Origin: Odoribacter laneus YIT 12061
Lineage (GTDB): Bacteria > Bacteroidota > Bacteroidia > Bacteroidales > Marinifilaceae
Reading direction: 5' to 3'
Assembly: GCF_000243215.1 (NCBI RefSeq)
Contig: NZ_JH594598.1
Coordinates: 153,346-217,345 of the forward strand
DNA: 64,000 bases
Part shown: positions 56,919-64,000 of the stretch, one piece after another
Layout of the letters: every line of letters starts with the position of its first letter
How positions within the stretch are numbered: position 1 is the first letter of the stretch
The notes under the pieces: model-generated
Database searches by the model: none
Seen by the model: only the letters and a program-made list of their open reading frames with translations
Told to the model about the DNA's origin: nothing
Program-made: the position numbers and the translations under genes

Positions 56919-58664
56919 ATGGAGAATACTGAAATTATCAAGACTGCCAAAGCTAAGGCTGAAGCCTGGCTGAACGATGCTTATGACCAGAAAACCCGGG
57001 AAGCTGTAAAAAAAATGCTGGATGCAGCAGATTCCACAGAATTGGTTGACTCCTTTTACAATGATCTTGAATTCGGTACCGGAGGATTAAGGGGAATCAT
57101 GGGAGCCGGCACCAACCGGATGAATATTTACACGGTCGGAGCGGCCACTCAAGGTTTTGCCAATTATATCAATAAAGTATTCCCCGATGCTCCGCACAAA
57201 GCTGTATGTATCGGACACGACTGTCGTCATAATTCCAGGTATTTTGCAGAAACAGTAGCGGCTATTTTCTCTGCCAACGGAATCACGGCCTATCTATTCG
57301 AAGACCTACGTCCTACCCCGGAAATGTCTTTCGCTATCCGGGAATTGGGATGTAAAGGAGGAGTGATCATCACCGCCTCTCACAACCCCAAAGAATACAA
57401 CGGTTACAAAGCTTACTGGGAAGACGGTTCCCAGCTTGTGCCCCCCCACGATAAAAATGTCATCGAGGAAGTAAAAAAAATAAAAGTTACGGATATTAAA
57501 TTTACTCCGGTAAAAGATAAAATTGTCATCCTCGGAAAAGATATCGATCAAAAATTTTTAGCAAAAGTAAAAACCTTGAGTCTTTCTCCGGAAGCTATTC
57601 AACATCAGCACGACTTAAAAATCGTATTTACTCCTTTGCATGGAACCACCTACGAACTCGTACCGGCTTCTCTACGTAATTGGGGATTTACCAATATTAC
57701 AACAGTTCCGGAACAAATGATTCCCGACGGCGATTTCCCGACAGTAGCTTCTGCTAATCCGGAAGAACCGGCAGCTTTCAAAATGGCTTTGGATAAAGCC
57801 CGGGAAATAAATGCTGATTTGGCAATGGCCTGTGATCCCGATGGAGACCGTATCGGAATTGCCGTACAAAACGATCACAAGGAATGGATATTACTGAACG
57901 GCAATCAAACCAACATTATTTTCACCTATTACATCATCCGGCGCCGTCAGGAATTGGGATTGATAAAAGGCAATGAATACACGATTAAAACCATCGTCAC
58001 CTCAGAACTCCTCAAAGAAATTGCCGAAAAAAACGGAATCCCTTGTTACGATGTCTATACAGGATTCAAATGGATTGCCGACATGATCCGGAAAAAGGGA
58101 GCCGATGGATATATTGGTGCCGGCGAAGAATCCTTCGGTTTTATGCCAGGTTCCTTTACCCGGGATAAAGACGCTGTCTCTTCGACCTCTCTTATGGCAG
58201 AAATCGCCGCCTGGGCCAAAGATAACGGAAAAACTCTCTTTACCCTGCTCAAAGAAATATACGCCGAATACGGGTTTTCTCAGGAAAAAATGATCTATAT
58301 CGTCAGAAAAGGACTGAGCGGAGCTCAGGAGATTAAAAATATGATGTCGGAATTCCGGCACAATTCTCCCAGCAGCATTAACGGTAGCCGTGTCGTGATT
58401 AAAAAGGATTATGCCGATTTAAAAGCAACCGATCTGACGACCGGCAAAGTTAGCCCGATGGATTTTCCGACCACCAGCGATGTCCTCCAGTTTTTCCTGG
58501 CGGACGGCTGCAAAATTTCCGTGCGTCCCTCCGGAACTGAACCCAAGATCAAATTTTATTTCGAAGCAAGAGCAGAAATGGAAAGCATAGCTGACTTTGA
58601 AAAAGCTCAACAAATTGCAAACCAAAAAATTGAGGGAATCATCAAAGATTTAACTATTCAGTAA
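56919..58664 (+). CDS. Phosphoglucomutase/phosphomannomutase
   Basis: The 581-residue alpha-D-phosphohexomutase has the catalytic phosphoserine loop TASHNPKEYNG near residue 151, the metal-binding CDPDGDRIG near 305, the sugar-binding GEESFGFM near 401, and the phosphate-binding RPSGTEPKIK near 534. Domain order and length fit the PgcA-type enzymes (about 570-580 residues) that interconvert glucose 1- and 6-phosphate, linking glycolysis to glycan precursors. Monocistronic; a long palindrome follows. Confidence 0.93.
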   Translation: MENTEIIKTAKAKAEAWLNDAYDQKTREAVKKMLDAADSTELVDSFYNDLEFGTGGLRGIMGAGTNRMNIYTVGAATQGFANYINKVFPDAPHKAVCIGHDCRHNSRYFAETVAAIFSANGITAYLFEDLRPTPEMSFAIRELGCKGGVIITASHNPKEYNGYKAYWEDGSQLVPPHDKNVIEEVKKIKVTDIKFTPVKDKIVILGKDIDQKFLAKVKTLSLSPEAIQHQHDLKIVFTPLHGTTYELVPASLRNWGFTNITTVPEQMIPDGDFPTVASANPEEPAAFKMALDKAREINADLAMACDPDGDRIGIAVQNDHKEWILLNGNQTNIIFTYYIIRRRQELGLIKGNEYTIKTIVTSELLKEIAEKNGIPCYDVYTGFKWIADMIRKKGADGYIGAGEESFGFMPGSFTRDKDAVSSTSLMAEIAAWAKDNGKTLFTLLKEIYAEYGFSQEKMIYIVRKGLSGAQEIKNMMSEFRHNSPSSINGSRVVIKKDYADLKATDLTTGKVSPMDFPTTSDVLQFFLADGCKISVRPSGTEPKIKFYFEARAEMESIADFEKAQQIANQKIEGIIKDLTIQ

Positions 58665-58687
58665 AACATACGGAATTCCCTCAAAAG

Positions 58688-58733
58688 AGAATGTCCCCAA
58701 AGTCAGTATCTTACATGACTTTGGGGGTATTCT
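58688..58733. terminator. Bidirectional terminator between pgm and mtgA genes
   Basis: AGAATGTCCCCAAAGTCA and TGACTTTGGGGGTATTCT face each other across a 10-base loop, nearly perfect 18-bp arms. It lies in the 175-base gap between two convergent genes (pgm and mtgA). The arm start AGAATG.CC resembles that of the palindrome at 63522-63566. Confidence 0.8.
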
Positions 58734-58839
58734 TTGCAATCAGCAAGCCGAAAGAGAAGCATTAATCCGATAAAAGGAGGGCCAATCTGCTCATTCCCCC
58801 TCTTTTCCTACAGTATTGTTTCGAAAACACAGCTTACTT

Positions 58840-59541
58840 CTAAAATTTTACAGGACCGATTTTTTCCATTAAATCTAGAATTGCAACTTGACGACGATAT
58901 AGATAAGGAGAAGGATGGGCTGAATCAAACCGCAAAGGGTTCGGTAAAGTAGCCGCAATCAATGCCGCCTCTGAAACCGTAAGCATCCGTGCCGATTTTG
59001 AAAAGTTAATACGGGCAATTTCTTCAGCCCCATAAATACCTTTCCCCATTTCAATCGAATTCAGATAGACCTCCATAATTCGCTCTTTTCCCCAAATCCA
59101 TTCGATCAATAAGGTAAAGTAGGCCTCTAACCCTTTACGGAAATAGGAACGGGAAGGCCAAAGAAAAACATTTTTAGCCGTCTGCTGCGAAATGGTACTC
59201 GCCCCTCTCTGCTTCCTTCCCTGCCGGCTTTCTTCTCTCGCCTTTTTCAACTGAACCCAGTCAAACCCCTTGTGTTCCAAAAAGAGATTGTCTTCAGAAG
59301 CTACCACTGCCTGCACCAAGGCGGGAGAAATTTCGTCTAAAGGCACCCATCGGTGTTCCAGGCGGGCATTCTCTCCCCTCCACAGTTGTTCTCCCACACG
59401 CAACAACATCAAAGGAGTGACATAAACCGGCATATATTTGTATAAAACAACAGCCAATAAACTTAAAACAAAAAAAGCCAAAATAAGATTCCTGATCCAG
59501 CCGACCAACCGTCTGAAAAGAGATTTTCTTTTTGCTTTCAT
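58840..59541 (-). CDS. mtgA: Monofunctional peptidoglycan transglycosylase
   Basis: The 233-residue protein has one N-terminal membrane span (about 15-38) and a GT51 domain with the catalytic Glu83 in [15 protein letters not shown], the [16 protein letters not shown] block and the conserved [10 protein letters not shown]. It polymerises lipid II into glycan strands without a transpeptidase domain, as MtgA does. It stands 61 bp from the helicase gene on the same strand, so the two may be co-transcribed. Confidence 0.93.
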   Translation of the reverse strand: MKAKRKSLFRRLVGWIRNLILAFFVLSLLAVVLYKYMPVYVTPLMLLRVGEQLWRGENARLEHRWVPLDEISPALVQAVVASEDNLFLEHKGFDWVQLKKAREESRQGRKQRGASTISQQTAKNVFLWPSRSYFRKGLEAYFTLLIEWIWGKERIMEVYLNSIEMGKGIYGAEEIARINFSKSARMLTVSEAALIAATLPNPLRFDSAHPSPYLYRRQVAILDLMEKIGPVKF

Positions 59542-59602
59542 TCCTTTTGCAAAATCAAAAGTTATAATCTATTCCTTACAATTTCTGCTTCTCTTCCGTT
59601 CT

Positions 59603-61042
59603 TTACTCACAAATTTTATCAATCTTTTCTTCTTCCTCAAAAAATTCCGGTTTGAAATTGATAAAATAGAGTCGTTTCCGGGCCCTCGTTACAGCCGTAT
59701 ACAACCACCGCCAATATTCCCCTGTCATCCTTTCTTCTGTAATCCACCCCTGATCGACAAAAACAGCATCCCATTGGCCCCCCTGAGCTTTATGGCAGGT
59801 CACAGCATAAGCAAATTTAATTTGCAAGGCATTGAAAAATTCATTTTCCCTCACTTTTTCAAACCGCTTACGCCGGGAAGTCCATTCCGCATAATCAGCT
59901 TCAATGCGATTATAAAAATTCCGGCTCTCTTCGTACGTTAAGGCAGGTGCATCGGAAATCAAGGTATCCAGCATCACCCAAACATTGATTTCTTCTTCAT
60001 AACTGTCAATCGATAAGGTCGTTCGGGCAAAATGATAACCGTAAATCTCCGCCCTCTTTCCCACCCGGTTTACCGTAGCAATATCTCCGTTGGCAATGAA
60101 ATCAATATGTTCGTAATCTTTTCCCCAATAGTAATTATTTTTTACAACCATAATCCGGTCCCCACTACAAAAATCCTCCTCTCTGTATAAAATGGTCCGG
60201 CGGATGCCTTCATTAAAACGGTTGGCCCTTTTATTCGACCGACATACGACAATTGTCTCGTCTACTCCATATTTTCCATAACAATCCTCTATTGCTTCCA
60301 GCAACTCTCCGCCGTTGATGCGGTATACATCCGGAAATCCAGCTATCCTCAACGCACATTCCACCACACTTCCTCCAATGTGTTGCCGGATAACCGTAGC
60401 ATTATACAAAATACCAGACTGCCGGGCCTGCCGCATGACGTCTGTCAACATAGCCTCATAAACCTTTATATGATAAAGCGAACGAAGTTGCTGAGGGTCC
60501 AAAGCCGGACTAATCTCCAAACCTACCGGCGGTAATTGAGCCATATCCCCAATCAACACCAAACGGTTATTCCGTCCATTATACACATACTCCATCAAAT
60601 CATCCAGTAAACGTCCCGAACCAAAATTACTCTCTTCCCCTGCATTTGCAATCATAGAAGCCTCGTCTACAAAAAACAAAGTGTTAGCTCCTCCATTGAA
60701 TCCGAGATCAAAAATTCCTTCGCCTTCTGTAGCTGATTTTTGCCGATAAATCTTTTTATGAATCGTAAAAGCCGATTGTCCCACATAAGCAGAAAATACC
60801 TTGGCCGCCCGCCCCGTAGGCGCCAACAACACGACCTTATAATCAAATGATAATAAGGCATTGACAATAGCCGACACCAAAGACGTTTTTCCCGTCCCGG
60901 CAAAGCCTTTTAAAATAAACAAACTCTCCTCCTCCCGTTCGAAAAAAAAACGGATGAATTCATTGGCAGCCTTTTTTTGAGTCGGAGAAAATTCAAAATC
61001 GAAATACTTTAAGATAATCTCCTCAAAATGTTTTTCTATCAT
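59603..61042 (-). CDS. RecD-like/AAA_30 helicase
   Basis: The 479-residue SF1 helicase has Walker A GFAGTGKTS at residues 46-54, Walker B LFFVDEASMI, the UvrD_C_2 block AYAVTCHKAQGGQWDAVFVD and LYTAVTRARKRLYF. The N-terminal part starts with an AAA_30 fold (SPTQKKAANEFI). It is one of the ATP-dependent exodeoxyribonuclease/RecD-like family proteins (single polypeptide, no nuclease motif). It probably works in DNA repair or recombination. Followed by mtgA. Confidence 0.9.
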   Translation of the reverse strand: MIEKHFEEIILKYFDFEFSPTQKKAANEFIRFFFEREEESLFILKGFAGTGKTSLVSAIVNALLSFDYKVVLLAPTGRAAKVFSAYVGQSAFTIHKKIYRQKSATEGEGIFDLGFNGGANTLFFVDEASMIANAGEESNFGSGRLLDDLMEYVYNGRNNRLVLIGDMAQLPPVGLEISPALDPQQLRSLYHIKVYEAMLTDVMRQARQSGILYNATVIRQHIGGSVVECALRIAGFPDVYRINGGELLEAIEDCYGKYGVDETIVVCRSNKRANRFNEGIRRTILYREEDFCSGDRIMVVKNNYYWGKDYEHIDFIANGDIATVNRVGKRAEIYGYHFARTTLSIDSYEEEINVWVMLDTLISDAPALTYEESRNFYNRIEADYAEWTSRRKRFEKVRENEFFNALQIKFAYAVTCHKAQGGQWDAVFVDQGWITEERMTGEYWRWLYTAVTRARKRLYFINFKPEFFEEEEKIDKICE

Positions 61043-61088
61043 CTGTAAATTTAATCGCCGAATATGGTCTTTAATTTAATTTTTTTTC

Positions 61089-61096
61089 TAAATTTG
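61089..61096 (+). promoter_or_regulatory. Candidate -7 box for the 61227 operon
   Basis: TAAATTTG fits TAnnTTTG in the divergent gap between the helicase and the gene at 61227, with 130 bases to the start. Confidence 0.45.
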
Positions 61097-61226
61097 CGAG
61101 CAGGAATGAAGTATTGAAGTTGCGTTTCCATCGTTTGAAATTTAGTGTAAATATACGATTAATAGCTCACAGCTACAACGGGAAAGAAATTGTTTAACGT
61201 AATTAATATACAAAAATAACTTAAAT

Positions 61227-61871
61227 ATGAAAAAACTAATTATTCAGATTCTTTTAGTAATTCTGATCGTTTTCCTCGGCTACAAATGCTATGAAAGCAT
61301 CATGGTACCTCAGCGTTTTAAAGCTATTAAGGAACAAAGGTACGATAAGATTATTCAACGTCTGAAAGACATTCGTACAGCTCAAGATGCTTTCCGAAGT
61401 GTTTATGGCAGATATACTCCTAGTCTTGACTCGTTAATTCATTTTATGAAATACGATTCAGTAACGATCGTTCGTTCTATCGGTACGTTGACTGATGAAC
61501 AATTGGAAGCCGGTATGACCGAAGCAGAAGCGATCAAGAAAGGATTGATTATCCGTGAAAAAATACAGGTAAATGCCTTGGAAAATACTTTCGGAAAATC
61601 CTATCCGATCGATATGATCAAATATGTGCCGTTCACCAATAAAAAATATGAATTTAAAATGGGTGCCGGTAAAATTAAAACCGACTCCGGTGTAGAAGTT
61701 CCGGTATTCGAAGCCCGTATTTCCAACGATAAGATTTTCGAAGATGTCGACGGAGAATATCACGAACAAATTCTGGAAGAAAACGGAGAAAGATTACGTC
61801 TGAAAAAATATCCCGGCCTGAAAGTAGGCGACTTGCAGGAAGCCAACAATAATGTAGGAAACTGGGAATAA
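61227..61871 (+). CDS. Conserved membrane-anchored protein
   Basis: The 214-residue protein has one N-terminal membrane span (residues 3-20) and a soluble part with RFKAIKEQRYDKIIQRLKDI, helical, and a beta region with KYEFKMGAGKI. I recognise the pattern as a conserved Bacteroidota protein that travels with DUF3822 and rsmD, but no function is known to me. It is followed 12 bp later by the DUF3822 gene, which is followed by rsmD with a 10-base overlap. Confidence 0.75.
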   Translation: MKKLIIQILLVILIVFLGYKCYESIMVPQRFKAIKEQRYDKIIQRLKDIRTAQDAFRSVYGRYTPSLDSLIHFMKYDSVTIVRSIGTLTDEQLEAGMTEAEAIKKGLIIREKIQVNALENTFGKSYPIDMIKYVPFTNKKYEFKMGAGKIKTDSGVEVPVFEARISNDKIFEDVDGEYHEQILEENGERLRLKKYPGLKVGDLQEANNNVGNWE

Positions 61872-61883
61872 TGAACAGATTAC

Positions 61884-62723
61884 ATGCAAAATTTATATCA
61901 GTTAGATAAACATTTTGTAAAAGAGAATTCGATTCAATATATTTTGTCCATCCGTTTTGCAACGGATGGACTTTCATTTTGCGTACACGATTCTTCCAAT
62001 CGGTTGTTGCTATTCTCTCACCAGGTTTACCAGCCCGAATCCCGTATGGAAGGGCTTACGAAAATTTATCAAATACTGACGACCGAGGAAATATTGAATC
62101 TACCTTATCAAAAAGTATATCTCTTGTTTTGTAAACAAGAGAAAACCCTGATTCCCCTCTCCGCTTTTCACAAAGACCATCTAGCTGAACTGTACCGGGT
62201 TTGCTTTCCCCTTGAAAAAAAGGAAGAATTTCTCACCCGCCTCATTCCCCGTTCGGAATGTTATTTTGTAGAATCCCATCCAACACAGCTGTTGGCCTTT
62301 TTGAAAACACATTACCCTGCTGCCGTGATGATAAATCACGCCTATCCTTTTATTATACACTCTCTCACAGCAGCGATTTTTCCACAAGAATACCTCTTTA
62401 TCGACATTCAAAACCGTTATTTCGATTTATTACTTATACACGATAAAAAAATAACTTTATTCAATACTTTTACTTATCGTTCTGTAACTGATATTGTTTT
62501 TCATATACTAAACAGTCTGAAACAAACCAACACCAATAAAGAAACGGTACAAACAACAATTTCCGGGGAACTGGTAAATGATCCAAAACTATTTAATACA
62601 TTAAATACGTATATTCCGAATGTCTCTCTTTTGAAAGACACCCGACTCAATCGGTTATTGAACGACGAGAAATTAAATAGTTCCTGTTTTGTCCACTTTC
62701 TAAATATACATACATGCGAATAA
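61884..62723 (+). CDS. DUF3822 protein
   Basis: The 279-residue protein fits DUF3822 (SIRFATDGLSFCVHDS at the start, SECYFVESHPTQLLAF, FIDIQNRYFDLLLIHD), whose fold resembles an actin-like ATPase half. It may be an actin-like regulator, but this is inference. It is the middle gene of the operon; its last 10 bases overlap the rsmD start. Confidence 0.85.
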   Translation: MQNLYQLDKHFVKENSIQYILSIRFATDGLSFCVHDSSNRLLLFSHQVYQPESRMEGLTKIYQILTTEEILNLPYQKVYLLFCKQEKTLIPLSAFHKDHLAELYRVCFPLEKKEEFLTRLIPRSECYFVESHPTQLLAFLKTHYPAAVMINHAYPFIIHSLTAAIFPQEYLFIDIQNRYFDLLLIHDKKITLFNTFTYRSVTDIVFHILNSLKQTNTNKETVQTTISGELVNDPKLFNTLNTYIPNVSLLKDTRLNRLLNDEKLNSSCFVHFLNIHTCE

Positions 62724-63277
62724 TCAGCGGTTCACACAGAGGCCGGCAAATCATTCCGGACAAAAATTTTACAGCCCGTCCTACAACGGATTTCGCCAAG
62801 GAAAATATTTTCAATGTACTCAGTAATTATATCAATTTTGAAGGGATTTCCGTACTAGATCTTTTTTCCGGTACCGGCAGTATCAGTTATGAATTTGCTT
62901 CCCGGGGAGCCAACGAAATTATTGCAGTAGAGTTAAATTACAATCATTTTGCCTTTATCAAACGCATGTCCAAAGAATTGGGATTCCGGAACCTAAAAGT
63001 CTATAAAACAGATATGTTTATGGCCTGCCAAAAACTCAAAGGCCGGAAGTTCGACCTTATCTTTGCAGATCCTCCCTATAATCTTCCTTCTATACAACAA
63101 GTCCCGCTAAGCATTTTTGAAAACGATTTATTGACAGAAAACGGAATTGCTGTAATAGAACATCCGGCCTCCGTAGACTATTCGGCTCTACCTTACTTTT
63201 ACGAAAGACGGAAATACGGTAGTGTCAACTTTTCTCTCTTTCGCAAAAAAGCACCCGGCAATAGTTGCGAAGAATAA
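62714..63277 (+). CDS. rsmD: 16S rRNA (guanine966-N2)-methyltransferase
   Basis: The 187-residue SAM-dependent methyltransferase begins MRIISGSHRGRQI and has the SAM loop DLFSGTGSIS and the catalytic DPPY motif in FDLIFADPPYNLP, both typical for RsmD, which methylates G966 of 16S rRNA (E. coli numbering). Start fixed by the MRIISG motif and the overlap with DUF3822. Confidence 0.95.
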   Translation: MRIISGSHRGRQIIPDKNFTARPTTDFAKENIFNVLSNYINFEGISVLDLFSGTGSISYEFASRGANEIIAVELNYNHFAFIKRMSKELGFRNLKVYKTDMFMACQKLKGRKFDLIFADPPYNLPSIQQVPLSIFENDLLTENGIAVIEHPASVDYSALPYFYERRKYGSVNFSLFRKKAPGNSCEE

Positions 63278-63447
63278 GGAAAAAGAGATAAGGGTTAGGT
63301 TTTCTGACTTTATTCTAAAACCAAATTGAAAGGTATAAAACAACCTTTTTAATGAAAACATCTTCCAATACGAGGAAGGATCTCTTAAAATAAAAAACAT
63401 TTGTACAACCAGCTTCAAAGGTAAAATACAAACCTTAAAACAAAAAA

Positions 63448-63478
63448 TTACACATTAGGGACGTGCCCTAATGTGTAA
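63448..63478 (-). terminator. Terminator for gcvP (and possibly rsmD)
   Basis: TTACACATTAGGG and CCCTAATGTGTAA form a perfect 13-bp stem over a 5-base loop. On the minus strand it is followed by TTTTTTG, as needed to end gcvP, whose stop is 105 bases away; on the plus strand it could close the rsmD transcript. Confidence 0.7.
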
Positions 63479-63521
63479 AATAATGAGAAAATCAGCTTTC
63501 TGAACGATCGTTTGCAATGCA

Positions 63522-63566
63522 GAGAATGCCTCAAAAGTAAAATTTCAACTTTTTTCGGACATTCTC
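63522..63566. repeat. Long palindromic element
   Basis: GAGAATGCCTCAAAAGT and ACTTTTTTCGGACATTCTC face each other with imperfect pairing over a 9-base AT loop. The motif repeats a part of the element at 971-998 (CTCAAAAGT to ACTTTTT) and, in its GAGAATG arm, the palindrome at 58688. It lies between gcvP and its terminator. Confidence 0.6.
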
Positions 63567-63582
63567 TTACCCTTCAAACTTA

Positions 63583-64000
63583 TTATAAGTCTGCTTCTTC
63601 ATAGAGTGCCTGACAGGAACATATCAGGTTGCGGTCGCCATAACCATCGTCTACACGTCCCACCTGCGGCCAGAATTTATTTTCAGCCACCCAGCACAAA
63701 GGATAAGCAGCTTTGCTGCGTGGATAGGCATGAGCCCATTCGTCAGCTGTGAGCACCCTATGAGTATGCGGAGCATTTTTCAAAACATTATCAGTCTTAT
63801 CGGCTTTGCCTTCTCCGATTTCCAAGATTTCGTCCCGAATGGTCTTCAGGGCTTCGATAAAACGGTCTAACTCTTCTTTTGGTTCACTTTCGGTCGGTTC
63901 TACCATCAAGGTGCCGTGAACAGGGAAAGACAAAGTAGGAGCATGGAATCCGAAATCCATCAACCGTTTGGCGATATCCAAATCAGAAATACCATATTCC
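63583..64000 (-). CDS. gcvP: Glycine dehydrogenase (decarboxylating), C-terminal end
   Basis: The last 139 codons are in the window (the 5' part is beyond the right edge). The frame is open from the edge ([19 protein letters not shown]), with conserved C-terminal segments [20 protein letters not shown] and [20 protein letters not shown]. This is the pyridoxal-phosphate P-protein of the glycine cleavage system. An internal TTG at 63979-63981 is not a start; the frame continues through it. The fold and length of the whole protein cannot be judged here. Confidence 0.95.
   Translation of the reverse strand, partial: EYGISDLDIAKRLMDFGFHAPTLSFPVHGTLMVEPTESEPKEELDRFIEALKTIRDEILEIGEGKADKTDNVLKNAPHTHRVLTADEWAHAYPRSKAAYPLCWVAENKFWPQVGRVDDGYGDRNLICSCQALYEEADL

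Overview
The window comes from a gut-type Bacteroidales bacterium, plausibly an Odoribacter/Butyricimonas-like lineage; the family is an inference, the order is well supported. Three things show it. The sigma-ABfr promoter pattern TTTG-N19-TAnnTTTG occurs in exact form several times (for example 26415-26445, 39985-40015, 52845-52875, 56208-56238). There are typical Bacteroidota families (BACON-domain and fimbrillin/BspA-like lipoproteins, DUF3244, DUF3467, DUF3822, DUF4293). The gene order tuf / tRNA-Trp / secE / nusG / rplKAJL / rpoBC with raiA, xer and rpsU beside it is also typical.

Left part (1-27 kb), accessory and surface functions. The window opens in a tandem array of three double-glycine RiPP precursor peptides (1-951) whose modifying enzymes lie off the left edge. 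It is followed by a Roc-COR GTPase without leucine-rich repeats, IPP isomerase, a minimal nucleotidyltransferase, a possible decayed membrane-protein gene, a GNAT enzyme, a stress-type SDR, a lipocalin-like lipoprotein, a two-gene unit pairing an unknown protein with a cytosolic trypsin-like protease/zinc-ribbon protein, and MsrAB. A frameshifted Cys-rich lipoprotein, a fimbrillin-BspA fusion, an EamA transporter, a large FAD/Fe-S dehydrogenase and a three-gene BACON lipoprotein operon (26386 down to 21064) follow.

Middle part (27-42 kb), gene-expression core on the minus strand: DUF3467, rpoC, rpoB, rplL, rplJ, rplA, rplK, nusG, secE, tRNA-Trp(CCA), tuf, raiA/hpf, a Xer-type recombinase and rpsU. 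A perfect 12-bp hairpin between rplL and rpoB and a 10-bp hairpin between tuf and the tRNA look like attenuation or processing sites. An AT-rich stretch of about 0.8 kb with no recognisable gene follows at 42.5-43.3 kb.

Right part (43-64 kb): a DUF3244 secreted protein beside a TPR/membrane/HTH regulator, a small TPR protein, an M23 peptidase, the zapB-like/zapA pair, a 6S RNA, RNase Y, an overlapping three-gene module (ParB-like, PAPS-reductase-like IbrA/DUF3440, GNAT), nucleoside phosphorylase, DUF4293, a C69 dipeptidase, rplS with a leader, phosphoglucomutase, MtgA, a RecD-like helicase, a conserved membrane protein, DUF3822, rsmD, and the 3' part of gcvP running off the right edge.

The best candidates for something little described are the ParB/IbrA/GNAT module, the cytosolic protease pair, and the modular Cys-rich RiPP precursors. 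No CRISPR array, integrase-bounded island or complete insertion sequence is visible.
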